Counted from the first letter of the stretch, positions 9,250-19,248 are shown. The stretch: DNA of 64,000 nt from Methyloversatilis sp. RAC08 (GCF_001713355.1 NZ_CP016448.1:3224001-3288000); one strand, 5' to 3'. Program-made: numbers and translations. Notes: generated by a model not told the origin, from the letters alone.

Positions 9250-10866
9250 ATGAGCACCCTCCGCATTGCGGTTGCGCAGATCAACTGCGTGGTCGGCGAC
9301 CTCGACCACAACGCCTCACTCATCCTCGACGCCGCGCAGCGCGCGGTCGAGCAGGGCGCCCAGCTGCTGCTGACACCCGAACTTGCCTTGTGCGGCTATC
9401 CGCCGGAAGACCTGCTGCTGCGCCCCGACTTCATCCGCGGCTGTGCCGCCGCGCTGGCGCGCCTGGCGGCCGACGCACCGGCCGGGCTTGCGCTGCTGGT
9501 CGGTCACCCGCATGCGACGAGCGACCGCCTGTACAACGCCGCCAGTGTCGTGCGTGGCGGCCGCGTCGAAGCGACGTATTTCAAGCAGCGCCTGCCCAAT
9601 TACGAAGTGTTCGACGAAGAACGCTACTTCGACGAAGGCATAGCCCCGCTGGTGGTCGAGGTCGCCGGCGTGAAGGTCGGCGTGAACATCTGCGCCGACG
9701 TGTGGGAAGCTGGCGCGCCGGAAGCCGCGGCGGCCGCGGGTGCCCAGCTGCTGGCCGTGCTCAACGCCTCGCCCTACCACGTCGACAAGCCGGTCACGCG
9801 CGAACAGGTGCTGGCCGAACGCGTGCTCGCGACGGGCATCCCGGCGGTGTACTGCAATCTGGTCGGCGGTCAGGACGAACTGGTGTTCGACGGCGCCTCG
9901 TTCGCGCTCGACCGGCTCGGCCGCCTCGCCTGGTGCGCGCCGCATTGCCGCGAGCACTTCGCCACGGTCGAATTCAGCGACGGCGACTTCGTCGCCCAGC
10001 CCCTGCCGCCGGTCACCCCGGTCGAGCAGGACTGTTACGAAACGCTGGTGCTGGGTGTGCGCGACTACCTCGGCAAGAACGGCTTCAGGCAGGCGCTGAT
10101 CGGGCTGTCGGGCGGCGTCGATTCAGCACTTACGCTGTGCATCGCCGTCGACGCCATCGGCGCGGCGAATGTGCGCGCCGTCATGATGCCGTCGCCCTAC
10201 ACCGCGCAGATGAGCCTCGACGACTCGCGCGAACTGGTGAAGAACCTCGGCGTGCGCTACGACGAGGTGTCGATCGCCCCCGCGATGGAGACCTTTGAGC
10301 AGATGCTCAAACCGCTGTTCGGCAACGCCAGGGCCGATACCACCGAAGAGAACGTGCAGGCGCGCGCCCGCATGATCATGCTGATGGCCCTGTCGAACAA
10401 GACCGGCGCCATCGTGCTCACCACCGGCAACAAGAGCGAAATGGCCGTCGGCTATTCCACGCTCTACGGCGACCTCGCCGGCGGCTTCGCGGTGATCAAG
10501 GACATCTACAAGACCTTCGTCTATCGCCTGTGCGCCTGGCGCAACAGCGTGAAGCCCGACATTCCGCAGAACATCCTGACCCGCGCCCCATCCGCCGAAC
10601 TGCGCCCCGACCAGACCGACCAGGACAGCCTGCCGCCCTACGAGGTGCTCGACGCCATCATCCAGGCCTATATGGAACGCGACGAATCACCGCGCGAAAT
10701 CATTGCTCAGGGTTTTGCCGAAGCGGATGTGAAGCGGGTGATCGGGTTGCTGAAGCGCAATGAATACAAGCGGCGGCAGGCGCCCCCGGGGGTGAGGGTG
10801 ACCGAGCGGGGGTTCGGGAAGGACTGGCGGTATCCGATTACGAGTGGGTATCGGGACGAGAGCTGA
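9250..10866 (+). CDS. nadE: Glutamine-dependent NAD+ synthetase
   Basis: Last step of NAD biosynthesis: amidation of deamido-NAD with glutamine as donor. 538 residues. The N-terminal nitrilase-type glutaminase domain has the Glu-Lys-Cys triad (Glu44, Lys112 in FKQRLPNYEVFDEERYF, Cys148 in GVNICADVWE). The C-terminal synthetase domain has the SGGVDS pyrophosphate loop (in LIGLSGGVDSALTL) and a conserved TTGNKSEMAVGY segment. Complete and well conserved; likely cotranscribed with orn. Confidence 0.96.
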   Translation: MSTLRIAVAQINCVVGDLDHNASLILDAAQRAVEQGAQLLLTPELALCGYPPEDLLLRPDFIRGCAAALARLAADAPAGLALLVGHPHATSDRLYNAASVVRGGRVEATYFKQRLPNYEVFDEERYFDEGIAPLVVEVAGVKVGVNICADVWEAGAPEAAAAAGAQLLAVLNASPYHVDKPVTREQVLAERVLATGIPAVYCNLVGGQDELVFDGASFALDRLGRLAWCAPHCREHFATVEFSDGDFVAQPLPPVTPVEQDCYETLVLGVRDYLGKNGFRQALIGLSGGVDSALTLCIAVDAIGAANVRAVMMPSPYTAQMSLDDSRELVKNLGVRYDEVSIAPAMETFEQMLKPLFGNARADTTEENVQARARMIMLMALSNKTGAIVLTTGNKSEMAVGYSTLYGDLAGGFAVIKDIYKTFVYRLCAWRNSVKPDIPQNILTRAPSAELRPDQTDQDSLPPYEVLDAIIQAYMERDESPREIIAQGFAEADVKRVIGLLKRNEYKRRQAPPGVRVTERGFGKDWRYPITSGYRDES

Positions 10867-10904
10867 CCATCACTTGCTACGATTGCAGAGTTTGAGCACG
10901 GCTG

Positions 10905-11564
10905 ATGTCTGCCGGGGGCGCGCTGTACGCGCGCAATGGCCGTCTGGTCCTGCGGCATGCGGACAACAACCGGGCCTTCCGCAACGTGGCGAAGTCGCTT
11001 TATGGCAAGGCAGGCGATGACCGCTTTCCGGCCTGTGTCTATCTGCCGCTGGCGGTGAGCGGCCACGAAGGTGTGGCTCAGCCCGAGAGGAGCCGCGTGT
11101 TCGGCATGATGCTTAATTCGCTGTCGCCCGAGCGCACGATAGGCGCTTTCGGCTTCAACCCATCCTTGCTGGCGGTGGCGCATATGTCGCAGGGCGAGTC
11201 AGAGCCCGATCCGTCGGTCGTCGCGAGCGCCCTCGGGCATACGCGGGCGGAGGCACGGATCGCCATCGCGATTACGCTGGGGCTGTCGGTGGAGCAGATC
11301 GCCGAACAGCGCTGCAAGGCGGTGAGCACGGTGCGCAGCCAGGTGAAATCCATGCTTGCGAAAATGGGGTGCACCCGTCAGAGCGAGGTGGTGAGCCGCG
11401 TGCTTTCATTGCCCTTCATATTCCTTGGCATGCAGTGCAGTGGCGACACTGCACACCGCCCGCGCCGGCCGGCCAACGATGTTGCGGCACACGCAAGTGC
11501 GGTTGCCCACGGCCTGATCCCGAGCACACAGCGTGTGCGTACCGCGCCGGGCGGGAACGTCTGA
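10905..11564 (+). pseudogene. 5'-truncated LuxR-type regulator, paralogue of the next gene
   Basis: 219-residue frame that aligns with only the C-terminal half of the downstream regulator, from its residue about 218 on. Shared landmarks are the xxGALYxRNGRLxL start, the TRAEARIAIAITLGLSVEQIAE half of a LuxR helix-turn-helix and the VVSRVLSLPFIFLG end. Its own helix-turn-helix looks intact, with STVRSQVKSMLAKMG as the recognition region. An in-frame TGA lies 12 nt before the ATG and nadE ends 38 nt upstream, so no sensory N-terminus remains. It could be a decayed duplicate or a short functional DNA-binding protein. Confidence 0.6.
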
Positions 11565-11706
11565 GCGCTGCAGGGCTTGCGTCTTGCAGCGGTAATTGCG
11601 CCCCAACTCTACATGCCGCCGTGAGCGGCCGGCCCCGGCTCCCTTGGCGTCGATGCATGCGGGGCGACGCGAGCGGGTGTGAAGTGATGCGTCTTCAGGA
11701 GGTGTC

Positions 11707-12981
11707 GTGGGGAATGGAGCAGAAATGCATGCGGTCATCGAGCAGCTTTATCGCGCTGCGACGGGCAGCGCAGAGGTGACTTGGGAGTGCGCGCTGTACG
11801 ACGTGAATCGCATGGTGCGAGGCCACGCCGTTGCGCTCTGCGAGATCAACGTGTCGCGGCGTGAGCTCTTGTTCCATGTCGAAGTTGGCGACGTGCCGCC
11901 GAAGGCGCGGCTTGTGTTCAAAAGTCGAGTCCACCTGGGGGATCCGCTGCTGACGCGTCTGCACGCAACGAGCCCGGGATGCTGGGTTCACTGTCCTGAA
12001 CGGGTCGACGATGCATCCGTTTGCAGCGACTCCTTCCACAAGGCGTTTCAGCCGCCCGACGAGGGGCGCTGGGTCAGTGGCATCAAGCTGATCGCGAGCG
12101 GTGACACCGCCGTCAGTCTGTTGGTCACACGGCGCGCAGAACTGGGGCCGCTGGCAGGAGATGACTTCCTGGCCTGCGACATTCTTTCCTTTCACATCGC
12201 AAAGGCCTACGCGTTTGCGCAGTTGCACGCGCGGCTCGGCAGACAGCATGCGGCGGCTGAACTCGTGATGCAGCACCTCGGTTCGCCGATCGTTCTGCTC
12301 GATGGCGAGTGCAGGGTGCTCTTTGCAAACCGGCCCGCACGCTCGCTGATATCGTCTGGTTCAGCGCTATCAGAGCGTGAAGGTCGCCTCGCGCTCGCAT
12401 ACCCAGAGGACGACCGGGCCTTGCGAGCACTGGCCGACAGGCTTTATCGCGAGGCGGACGCTGCGCGATTGTCGGCCGGAGCCCATCCCACGTTCGCTGC
12501 CAGCGAACATGTCGGTATCGCACGGCCGGCTGGGTTGCGTGTCGCGGGCATGACACTGATGCTGCTGCAGGATAATGAGACGTCGGCTTTCATTTCGTGT
12601 CCGGTACTGCTGGCGGTGGTGCATGAACTGAAAGGCGATCTTCAGACAGACTCGAGCATCCTGGCCAGCGCTTTTGACCTGACGAGAGCGGAAGCGAAGG
12701 TGGCCATGTGCATTGCACAGGGCATGCCGGTGGCGCTGATCGCCGAGCTGCATGGCTTGGCACTCAGCACGACACGGCGCCTGGTGCAGTCCGTGAAGGC
12801 AAAGCCGAACGGCATCCGGCTGGTCGAGGTGATCAACCGTATGCGATCCATCCCGTTCATGTTTTTCGGTCTGCGGAGAGATGACGAGGACGGTGCGGCA
12901 ACAGCGGCGTTTTCGCCGCGCCGTCCTGTTCCACACTTGCCGCACGCGTCCGGAATGTTCGCACCGGATGACTTCGCCTGA
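11707..12981 (+). CDS. LuxR-family transcriptional regulator with N-terminal sensory region
   Basis: 424-residue regulator. The N-terminal half (about 1-190) is a sensory region of unknown ligand; a PAS-like segment follows (about 200-300, HLGSPIVLLDGECRVLFANRPA). A LuxR-type helix-turn-helix starts near FDLTRAEAKVAMCIAQGMPV. Its recognition helix (STTRRLVQSVKAK) departs from the LuxR consensus, so DNA binding may be unusual. The start is GTG with AGGAGG 4 nt upstream; ATG 11725 with GGAG is an alternative. It has no partner kinase beside it and forms a tandem pair with the truncated copy upstream. Confidence 0.75.
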   Translation: MGNGAEMHAVIEQLYRAATGSAEVTWECALYDVNRMVRGHAVALCEINVSRRELLFHVEVGDVPPKARLVFKSRVHLGDPLLTRLHATSPGCWVHCPERVDDASVCSDSFHKAFQPPDEGRWVSGIKLIASGDTAVSLLVTRRAELGPLAGDDFLACDILSFHIAKAYAFAQLHARLGRQHAAAELVMQHLGSPIVLLDGECRVLFANRPARSLISSGSALSEREGRLALAYPEDDRALRALADRLYREADAARLSAGAHPTFAASEHVGIARPAGLRVAGMTLMLLQDNETSAFISCPVLLAVVHELKGDLQTDSSILASAFDLTRAEAKVAMCIAQGMPVALIAELHGLALSTTRRLVQSVKAKPNGIRLVEVINRMRSIPFMFFGLRRDDEDGAATAAFSPRRPVPHLPHASGMFAPDDFA

Positions 12982-13087
12982 AGCCTGGAGGTGATCACGT
13001 CACCTTGATGGCTGCCGCGTCGCCGGGGTCAATCGGGTTGTGCCGCGCAGGCTTGCGCGCTTGAGAGGCGTGCGCCTGCCCGAGTGC

Positions 13088-15385
13088 TCAACGACCGCGC
13101 CGCCAGACACTCCCCGCCAGCGCCGCTGCCAGACTGGCCAGCGCCCAGCCGGGCAGTGGCACATCGCCGTCGCTGGGGCCGGTCGCCGCGGCCGCAGTGA
13201 CCGCAAAGCTCACGCTGACTGGTATGGCGGCGAGCCACACGTCGTTGCCGGGCTGGCTGGCCTGCACGGTGCAGGTGCCGGTGGCGAGCAGGCTGGCCTG
13301 GCTGCCGGCGGTGGCGCACACGGTCGGTGTCAGGCTCAGATAGCTCACCGCGAGACCTGAACTTGCGCTGGCGGCGAGGGGGACCGGGCCGGCGTCGACG
13401 GCGAATGGGGGTGGAATCGGGAAGGTGATGGTCTGGCTGCCGCGCGCCGGCTTGATCGTGAAACCAAGCGTGACCGACGCGGCGGCAAACCAGTCGCCGT
13501 TGCCGGCCTGGCTGGCGGTGAGGCTGCAGGTGCCGGCGGCAAGCAGCGTGGCGATGCTGCCGCTGACGCTGCAGGTGGCCGGTGTGATCGATGCGTAGCT
13601 CACCGCGAGGCCGGAACTGGCGAGCGCTTCAAGCGCCAAGCTGCCCTGGTCCAGCCACACGTCGCCCGGCGACGGAAACACGATGTTCTGTTCCGCGCGT
13701 TCGTCGAGGGCGAGGTTGAGCACGATGTTGCCGGTGGTGCCATTGAAGCCATCGACGGCGATGCGATAGGTCGTGCCGGCGGTGACGACGGTTTCGAGCT
13801 GGCTCTGCGCGCCTGTGCCGCTGTCGTCATCGCTGGCCAGCAGCGCCAGCGACGACAGGGCGCTGCCGGTGTAGAGGGCCAGCATGGTGTCGAAATTGCT
13901 GCCGTTGGTATCCAGCGTCAGCATGCCTGAAGCCGGCGCGGTCCATACCCACCACAGCGATCGCGTCGCGGCGATGCCGTCGTGTGCCGGCTCGCCCGCT
14001 TCGCTGCTGGCCAGCGTGTTGCTGCCGCTGTCGGTGGCCGATGCGCCGCCGAGCACGCGCGCGGCGGCGAAGGCGTCGTTGCTTTCGGTGCCTGCGCCGG
14101 CCAGTGCGGCGCCCAGTGCCAGCCGCGGACGCTGCAGGCCGTTGCGGGTGTCGGTCACCGCGGGGCCGCTCAGTTTGAGCCGGCTTTCGATCTGTTCCGG
14201 CGTGTCGAGCGGGAAGCGCTGTTTCAGCACGGCCACCGCGCCCGCGACCATGGGCGCGGCGAAGGACGTGCCGTCCAGCGTGTTGCCGCTCAGGGTGAGT
14301 ACCGAGCCCGGCGCGAAAAGGTCGAGCGGCTCGCCGCTGTTGGAATAACAGGTCACCTTGTCCGCCGCGGTCGTGCTGTCGGTGCAGCTGCCGAAGGCGC
14401 GCTGGCCGACGTTGGCGTCGTAGGTAGCGCCGACCGCTACGGCGTTGGCGACGCAGGCTGGTTCGGCGACACCGGCCGTGTGGCTGTCGTTGCCGGCGGC
14501 GATCACCACCACCAGCCCAGCGTTGCGTGCCCGGCGCACGGCGGCGACATAGGGTGTCAGCGTGCAGGCGCTGGCGTTTTGCTGGGTGTCGCCCAGGCTC
14601 AGATTGAGCGCAACGATGTTGTAGGTCGCGCGCTGCGAAATCGCCCAGTCCATGCCCTCGATCACGTCGGAATCGAAGGCGCCTTCGGGCTCGAACACGT
14701 CGATGGCAACGATGGAAGATTGAGGCGCGACCGCCAGCGCCGTCATCGCAACCTTGCTGCCGTGGCCATCGGCATCGCGCGCATTGTCTTCGACCGCCGC
14801 TTCGTATGCCGCGACCACCCTGCACGTGCCGGCGGGCACGCCGACCGCCGTGCAGGCGCCGAACGGCGCCAGCGTGTAATCGACACCGGTATCGAGCACC
14901 GCCACCGCCGTGCCCGCGCCCTGATACCCCGCACTGACTGCCGCCGGCTGGCCGATCAGCGGCAGCGCCTGTGCGCCGATCGCCTTGCGCTGCTTGTCCA
15001 TATATACAGCGGCGATCCGGTGGTCGCTCCGCAGTGCGCGCAGCGCATCGGCATGCTTCAGTGTGAGTGCCAGCAGGGGCATCGTCCTGTAGCGGCGGCG
15101 CACGCTGATGCGGTCGGCCGGCAGCGCGGCGATCACAGCAGCTTTCATCGTGTCGCGCCGCCGCTGCACCGTGCTCGACATCAGCACGCTGTCGTCGTCG
15201 GTCAGTTCGACGATCACCCGCGGCGCTTCGCCGCGTTCGAGCGCCGCGGCCACGTCGGCATCGATGTGGCGCGGGGCGGCATGTGCTGCTGCGCCGACAC
15301 ACGACACAAGCATGCCGATCATGGCCATCAGGCACGACAGGCCGGACCTGGGTGACATCACGCTGCAGGTTGAGCCGAGCGCCAT
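13088..15385 (-). CDS. Secreted subtilisin-like serine protease with VPLPGWAL sorting signal
   Basis: About 765-residue S8 peptidase. A signal peptide ends near HAAP and an I9-type propeptide region (PRVIVELTDDDS) follows. The catalytic triad is Asp156 (AVLDTGVDY), His199 (DADGHGSKVA) and Ser365 (LDGTSFAAPMVAG), numbered from ATG 15358. HGSK replaces the usual HGTH but the catalytic His is kept. C-terminal to this are a PPC-like domain, two Ig-like repeats of the QxIxF...SASSGL...C...GTC type and a C-terminal GDVPLPGWALASLAAALAG-RR tail: motif, hydrophobic helix, arginines. That is the layout of exosortase substrates. Start could be ATG 15385 or 15358. Confidence 0.88.
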   Translation of the reverse strand: MALGSTCSVMSPRSGLSCLMAMIGMLVSCVGAAAHAAPRHIDADVAAALERGEAPRVIVELTDDDSVLMSSTVQRRRDTMKAAVIAALPADRISVRRRYRTMPLLALTLKHADALRALRSDHRIAAVYMDKQRKAIGAQALPLIGQPAAVSAGYQGAGTAVAVLDTGVDYTLAPFGACTAVGVPAGTCRVVAAYEAAVEDNARDADGHGSKVAMTALAVAPQSSIVAIDVFEPEGAFDSDVIEGMDWAISQRATYNIVALNLSLGDTQQNASACTLTPYVAAVRRARNAGLVVVIAAGNDSHTAGVAEPACVANAVAVGATYDANVGQRAFGSCTDSTTAADKVTCYSNSGEPLDLFAPGSVLTLSGNTLDGTSFAAPMVAGAVAVLKQRFPLDTPEQIESRLKLSGPAVTDTRNGLQRPRLALGAALAGAGTESNDAFAAARVLGGASATDSGSNTLASSEAGEPAHDGIAATRSLWWVWTAPASGMLTLDTNGSNFDTMLALYTGSALSSLALLASDDDSGTGAQSQLETVVTAGTTYRIAVDGFNGTTGNIVLNLALDERAEQNIVFPSPGDVWLDQGSLALEALASSGLAVSYASITPATCSVSGSIATLLAAGTCSLTASQAGNGDWFAAASVTLGFTIKPARGSQTITFPIPPPFAVDAGPVPLAASASSGLAVSYLSLTPTVCATAGSQASLLATGTCTVQASQPGNDVWLAAIPVSVSFAVTAAAATGPSDGDVPLPGWALASLAAALAGSVWRRGR

Positions 15386-15515
15386 CAATCGCTTGCCTAT
15401 GCCGTCATTCAGGAACGAACTTTATGGACGAAAGATTTCACCTTTGCTCGTCATCGCGATCCCGATCGACTTTTTGGTCAGTGCAAGACGAGTGCGCTGC
15501 GCTTTCGACCGCCGA

Positions 15516-18500
15516 TCAGTCGCCGCTTTTCCGCGGCCTGCGCTGCATCGCGGCGCGGGCCAGGGCCACGCCCAGGGCGGCCAGCGCCCAGCCGGGCAAG
15601 GGTACGTCGCCGTCTTCGCCGCCGCCGCTCTGGCTGGCGCCAATCTGTACGCTCTGCGTCACGGTGTTCGCCGGCCGGAAGCTCGCGTTGCCCGACTGAG
15701 TGGCAGACACCATGCAGGTGCCAGTGCTCACCGCGGTCAGCGAGCTGCCGCTGATCGAGCAGATGTCCGGGGTGAGGCTGTCGAAGCTGACGACGAGGCC
15801 GCTGCTGGCGCTGGCGATCAGCGCGCCGCTGGCGCCCACCGCCAGCGTGGGCAGCGCGCTGAAGCTGACGCTTTGCGTGCTGCGCGCAGCAGACACGATG
15901 AAACTGCGGCTGACCGGTGCGGCTGGTTCAAAAATGGCATTGCCCGGCTGGCTGGCCGTGAGCTGGCAGGTTCCGATCATGAGGAGCGTGAGCCCGCCGC
16001 CTGCCACCTCGCACACGCCGGGCGTGTTCGACACCAGTGTGATCGGCAGTGCGGAGCTGGACGACAGCACGAGCGCCGGCGCCGCTTCACCCAGCCAGGT
16101 ATTGCCCAGTGGCGCGAAGCTGATGGTTTGCGCGGTGCCGGTTACGGTGAAGGACTGGGTCACCGTGTCGGCACGCGCGCGGCTTTCGTCGCCCTGCTGA
16201 TCGGCCGACACCACGCAGATGCCGGTACGCAGCAGTGCGACCGTGTCGCCGCTCACCGTGCATACCAAGCGGGTCCATGAATCGAAGCGCACCGGCAGGC
16301 CGGAACTCGCGCTGGCGCTCACGGCGATGGTGGCAGCCGACAACGGCAGATCGGGCAGCGCTGCGAAGCTGATCGTCTGCGCGCTATTGACCGACAGCGG
16401 TACGGCGCTGTTGCGAAGCACACCATTGCCGAGTTGGCCGTCGGCATTGCGTCCCCACGCGAACACCTGGCCATCCGATCCCACGGCGAGGCTGTGGTCG
16501 AAGCCCGCGGCAAGTCTGACCACGGACACCCCGGCGGGCAGGCTCACCGGTTCGGGCGTTGTGCGCAGTGTGATGCTGCCGCCGCCGAGCTGGCCGTAGT
16601 AGTTGTTTCCCCATGCATACAGCTTGCCATCGGATCCGAGGGCCAGACTGTGGTAATCGCCGGCTGCGACGCTGAGCGCGGACACCCCGGCTGGCAGGCT
16701 CACGAGCACCGGTGTCCTGCTGTCCGCGGTGCTGCCGTTGCCCAGCTGGCCGAAGCCGTTGTCGCCCCACGCATAGAGCTTGCCATCCGAGCCACGAGCC
16801 AGGTTGTGGTATTGGCCGGCTGCGACGCCGAGTGCGGACACGCCGGTGGGGAAAACGACCGGTACAGGTGTCGGGCGAGCCGTGGTGCTGCCGTCGCCGA
16901 GCTGGCCGTAGAGGTTGTCCCCCCACGCATACAGCTTGCCATCCGAGCCCTGAGCCAGGGTGTGGAGTCGGCCCGCGGTGACCTTGAGTGCACTGACCCC
17001 GGCCGTCAGATTCACCGACACCGGCGTCGTGCGCTGGAGGGTGCTTCCGTCGCCAAGCTGGCCGTAGCCGTTGCTCCCCCATGCGTACAGCGTGCCATCC
17101 GCCCCCTGTGCCAGACTGTGGAAGGTACCGGCTGCGACGGTGAGTGCAGACACCGCGGCGGGCAGAGTCACCTGAACCGGCGTCGTGCGCTGCAAGGTGC
17201 TGCCGTCGCCGAGCTCGCCATACCTGTTTTCCCCCCATGCATACAATCTGCCGTCCGAGCCCGCGACCAGACCATGGGATGCGCCGACTGCGGCGTTGAG
17301 TGCGGACACGCCCGCCGGCAGGCTCACCGCCACCGGTGTCGTGCGATCCGAGGTGCTGCCGTCGCCCAGTTGGCCGACGGCGTTTTCGCCCCATGCGTAC
17401 AGCTTGCCATCCGAGGCCCGAGCCAGGCTGTGGTCGCCGCTGGCCACGATGTCGAGCGCCGACACGCCGGCCGGCAGGCTCACTCGCCCCGGTGGCGTAC
17501 GAGAAGCAGCGCTGCCGTCGCCGAGCTGGCCATACTCGTTGCCGCCCCATGCATACAGCGTGCCGTCCGAACCCATCGCAAGCGTGTGGACACCGCCCGC
17601 GGCAACACCGAGCGCAGACACGCCGGCGGGCAGACTCACCTGCAGGCGTGTGGCGCGCCCGGTGTAGCTGCCGTCGCCGAGCTGGCCGTCGGAATTGCCA
17701 CCCCAGGCGTACAACATGCCGTCCGAACCCAGCGCAAGGCTGTGGGTGGCGCCGGCGGCGAGGCTGAGCGCAGACACGCCAGCGGGCAGGCTCACCTGCA
17801 CCGGTGTCCCTGGCGGAACGGCACTGCCGTCGCCGAGCTGGCCGTCGAAATTGCTCCCCCATGCGTACAGATTGCCATCCGAGCCCACCGCCAGACTGTG
17901 ATCGTCGCCAGCGGTGACGCTGAGCGCAGATACTCCGGTACTCAGCCTCACCCGAACCGGTGTCGCGCGCAGCTGGGCAAGACTGCCGTCGCCGATCTGG
18001 CGGCGGGTGTTGCTCCCCCACGCATACAGCTTGCCGTCCGAGCCCGTGGCCAGGCTGTGGACTCGACCCGCCGAAACGCTGAGCGCGCTCACCCCGACCG
18101 GCAGGCTCACCTGTACCGGTGTCGCGCGCTGTTGGACGCCGCCGTCGCCAAGCTGCCCAAAGTCGTTGTTCCCCCACGCGTACAGCTTGCCATCCGAGCC
18201 CATGGCCAGACTGTGGCCATCGCCGGCTGCGATGCCCAGGGCAGACACCCCGGCGGGCAGGCTCACCTGCACCGGTGTCGTGCGCTGCGTGGTGCTGCCG
18301 TCTCCGAGTTGGCCTTCGGCGTTGGATCCCCACGCATAGAGCTTGCCATCCGAACCCAGGACCAGGCTGTGGGCGCCGCCCGCGGCAACGCTCAGTGCGG
18401 ACACCCCGGCCGGCAGGCTCACCGGCACCGGTGTCGGGCGAGTCATGGTGCTGCCGTCGCCGAGCTGACCCGAGGCATTGGCGCCCCAGCCATGCAGCGT

Positions 18501-18938
18501 TCCATCCGCTCGGATTTCCAGCGAATGCCCGCCGCCCGCCGCCAGTGCTGCCGTCACCTCGAAACTGCGCGTCACGCTCACCGGCAGGAAATCGTCGTCG
18601 CCCGCCTGAGTCGCCGTGATCGAGCAGCGTCCGACGCGGAGCGTCGTGACCGTGTTGCCCGACACTGAACACACCGCAGGTGTGCTGCTTTCGAATATCG
18701 CCGCCAGCCCGGATGACGCCGTGGCGCTCAGGTTGAAGGCCGGCAGCACCCGCGCGCGGTCGGTCAGTGGCGCGAAGTCCAGCGTCTGGGCGCTGGGCGC
18801 CGTGACCGGCTCGGCCAGCCCGTCGCCCGGGGTGGCGGCTTGCGCAGGAAGGCTGCACAGCGCCGCATGCAGTACGCACATGGATGCGAGCGCTGTGCGC
18901 ACGGCGGCACACGCTCGAAGCAAAGACTGAATCGCCAT
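15516..18938 (-). CDS. Secreted RCC1-repeat (double beta-propeller) protein with VPLPGWAL sorting signal
   Basis: About 1140-residue surface protein. Signal peptide (MAIQSLLRACAAV to LPAQA), one Ig-like repeat, then 14 RCC1-type repeats of about 52 residues (HSLxxGSDGKLYAWGxNxxGQLGDGS...TTPVxVSLPAGVSAL), then three more Ig-like repeats. The C-terminus is GDVPLPGWALAALGVALARAAM followed by basic residues. Fourteen repeats equal two seven-bladed propellers. ATG 18938 is chosen because the signal peptide starts there; ATG 18959 also works. The frame extends to 19112 but that part is not signal-like. It shares its Ig-like repeats and tail with the neighbouring protease. Confidence 0.85.
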   Translation of the reverse strand: MAIQSLLRACAAVRTALASMCVLHAALCSLPAQAATPGDGLAEPVTAPSAQTLDFAPLTDRARVLPAFNLSATASSGLAAIFESSTPAVCSVSGNTVTTLRVGRCSITATQAGDDDFLPVSVTRSFEVTAALAAGGGHSLEIRADGTLHGWGANASGQLGDGSTMTRPTPVPVSLPAGVSALSVAAGGAHSLVLGSDGKLYAWGSNAEGQLGDGSTTQRTTPVQVSLPAGVSALGIAAGDGHSLAMGSDGKLYAWGNNDFGQLGDGGVQQRATPVQVSLPVGVSALSVSAGRVHSLATGSDGKLYAWGSNTRRQIGDGSLAQLRATPVRVRLSTGVSALSVTAGDDHSLAVGSDGNLYAWGSNFDGQLGDGSAVPPGTPVQVSLPAGVSALSLAAGATHSLALGSDGMLYAWGGNSDGQLGDGSYTGRATRLQVSLPAGVSALGVAAGGVHTLAMGSDGTLYAWGGNEYGQLGDGSAASRTPPGRVSLPAGVSALDIVASGDHSLARASDGKLYAWGENAVGQLGDGSTSDRTTPVAVSLPAGVSALNAAVGASHGLVAGSDGRLYAWGENRYGELGDGSTLQRTTPVQVTLPAAVSALTVAAGTFHSLAQGADGTLYAWGSNGYGQLGDGSTLQRTTPVSVNLTAGVSALKVTAGRLHTLAQGSDGKLYAWGDNLYGQLGDGSTTARPTPVPVVFPTGVSALGVAAGQYHNLARGSDGKLYAWGDNGFGQLGNGSTADSRTPVLVSLPAGVSALSVAAGDYHSLALGSDGKLYAWGNNYYGQLGGGSITLRTTPEPVSLPAGVSVVRLAAGFDHSLAVGSDGQVFAWGRNADGQLGNGVLRNSAVPLSVNSAQTISFAALPDLPLSAATIAVSASASSGLPVRFDSWTRLVCTVSGDTVALLRTGICVVSADQQGDESRARADTVTQSFTVTGTAQTISFAPLGNTWLGEAAPALVLSSSSALPITLVSNTPGVCEVAGGGLTLLMIGTCQLTASQPGNAIFEPAAPVSRSFIVSAARSTQSVSFSALPTLAVGASGALIASASSGLVVSFDSLTPDICSISGSSLTAVSTGTCMVSATQSGNASFRPANTVTQSVQIGASQSGGGEDGDVPLPGWALAALGVALARAAMQRRPRKSGD
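16390..18545 (-). repeat. Fourteen in-frame 156-bp repeats encoding RCC1 blades
   Basis: Fourteen tandem coding repeats, about 156 bp each, inside the RCC1-protein gene. The most constant segment encodes GSDGKLYAWG and GQLGDG. Copies differ at many positions, so this is an old protein repeat rather than a recent DNA amplification, though neighbouring blades 9 and 10 share the run STLQRTTPV and may have recombined. Confidence 0.9.
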
Positions 18939-19248
18939 TTTTATCTTGTTCCCGATCATCCCGATGGATGCCGGGCTTTGTTGCATCGGACCACCGTGTT
19001 TGACCGCATGTCGCATCGAGAAAGACCGGCGGCTGAAGTCCGGGCCAAATGATGAGGACGACATGACACGGCTTCGGCGATCACGACGTCCACGCGCGGC
19101 ACACCCACGCATCGGAAATGATGCTAATTGATTTCATCCATGTTTATGGAATGGCGTCCGCGGTGTAATGAAAACTTCATGGACGGTGATTTCGTCCACC
19201 CATTCGGTCGTGACGCGCGCGTCGCCTGGCGCGTTCGGCCCCCGTGCG
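18939..19248. other. Upstream region of the RCC1-protein gene; no gene seen
   Basis: About 310 bp between the RCC1-protein gene and the exosortase-associated gene, both on the minus strand. More AT-rich near 19120-19190. It probably holds the RCC1-protein promoter and 5' leader. I find no convincing open frame, tRNA or strong terminator. Confidence 0.5.
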
